Both the position numbers and the translations under genes were made by a program. From Xylophilus ampelinus (lineage in GTDB: Bacteria > Pseudomonadota > Gammaproteobacteria > Burkholderiales > Burkholderiaceae_C): a DNA stretch of 22,819 nt. The stretch's first letter is position 1, and each line of letters opens with the position of its first letter. Location of the stretch: positions 1-22,819 of the forward strand of contig NZ_CABFMN010000138.1 in assembly GCF_901875635.1 (NCBI RefSeq), read 5' to 3'. The notes beneath the pieces were generated by a model. The model was not told the DNA's origin and ran no database searches. It saw only the letters and a list, made by a program, of their open reading frames with translations. Positions 22,771-22,819 of the stretch are shown here, piece after piece.

Positions 22771-22819
22771 GGGCGCGATCCCTGGCTGTCCAGCGTGGTG
22801 CTGGGCCGCAGGCCCTTGC
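22767..22819 (-). CDS. lptA: C-terminal end of LptA, partial
   Basis: The last 17 codons of a frame entering from the right edge (ending [16 protein letters not shown], then TGA). The four-base GTGA overlap with lptB and the invariant lptA-lptB order identify it as the periplasmic LPS-bridge protein LptA. The fragment itself is too short to recognise by sequence, so the call rests on position. Confidence 0.7.
   Translation of the reverse strand, partial: KGLRPSTTLDSQGSRP

Overview
The window is high-GC, densely coded DNA from what looks like a betaproteobacterium of the Comamonadaceae (Variovorax/Acidovorax type). The grounds are the GC-rich codon use, the lptA-lptB-rpoN order at the right end, and the kinds of gene present (membrane-anchored FMN glutamate-synthase-like protein, BUD32-like protein, pirin/LysR/YcaC trio). 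No rRNA, tRNA, insertion sequence, phage gene or CRISPR array was found.

Positions 1-6276 form a nitrogen-compound import and catabolism locus. On the minus strand are a BMP-family (nucleoside-type) binding protein and the ATPase of its ABC importer, which runs off the left edge. Divergent on the plus strand is a tightly packed run: a RutB-like cysteine hydrolase, an amidase-signature hydrolase, a TetR regulator (each overlapping the next by 1-4 bases) and a cytoplasmic gamma-glutamyltransferase-like Ntn hydrolase resembling oxamate amidohydrolase HpxW. A TAAGTAA-N8-TTACTTA dyad lies in the divergent promoter region. Together they suggest uptake of a purine/pyrimidine-like or ureido compound and stepwise amide hydrolysis; the substrate is not known.

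Positions 6361-10598 hold a small pentad-repeat protein and a SEC-C/UPF0149 protein (minus), a stand-alone FMN glutamate-synthase-domain protein followed by a kinase-fold BUD32-like protein (plus), and a small lipoprotein (minus). Positions 10660-12466 are a TetR regulator divergent from a class IV transaminase that closely resembles (R)-selective amine transaminases. Their shared promoter region carries a large dyad containing both candidate -35 boxes, and the regulator transcript may be leaderless. Positions 12745-14122 hold a small secreted proline-rich protein, a GNAT acetyltransferase with no standard start codon, and an orphan PIN-domain protein. Positions 14401-17002 are pirin, a LysR regulator and a divergent YcaC-like hydrolase.

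Positions 17195-22819 hold a THUMP-domain RNA methyltransferase, a divergent membrane hybrid histidine kinase, and the conserved housekeeping run lptA (fragment), lptB and rpoN (minus).

Two dispersed repeats stand out. One is a 41-nt core (40/41 identical in two copies, opposite strands) that caps a 24-25 bp helix in both copies; the helix sequences are unrelated but remain pairable with G-U pairs on the core's sense strand, as expected of a structured RNA or REP-like element. The other is a 44-bp repeat present in the same reading frame inside two unrelated proteins (the RNA methyltransferase and RpoN), adding an Ala-Asp-Gly-Ala-Gly-Ala peptide to each.
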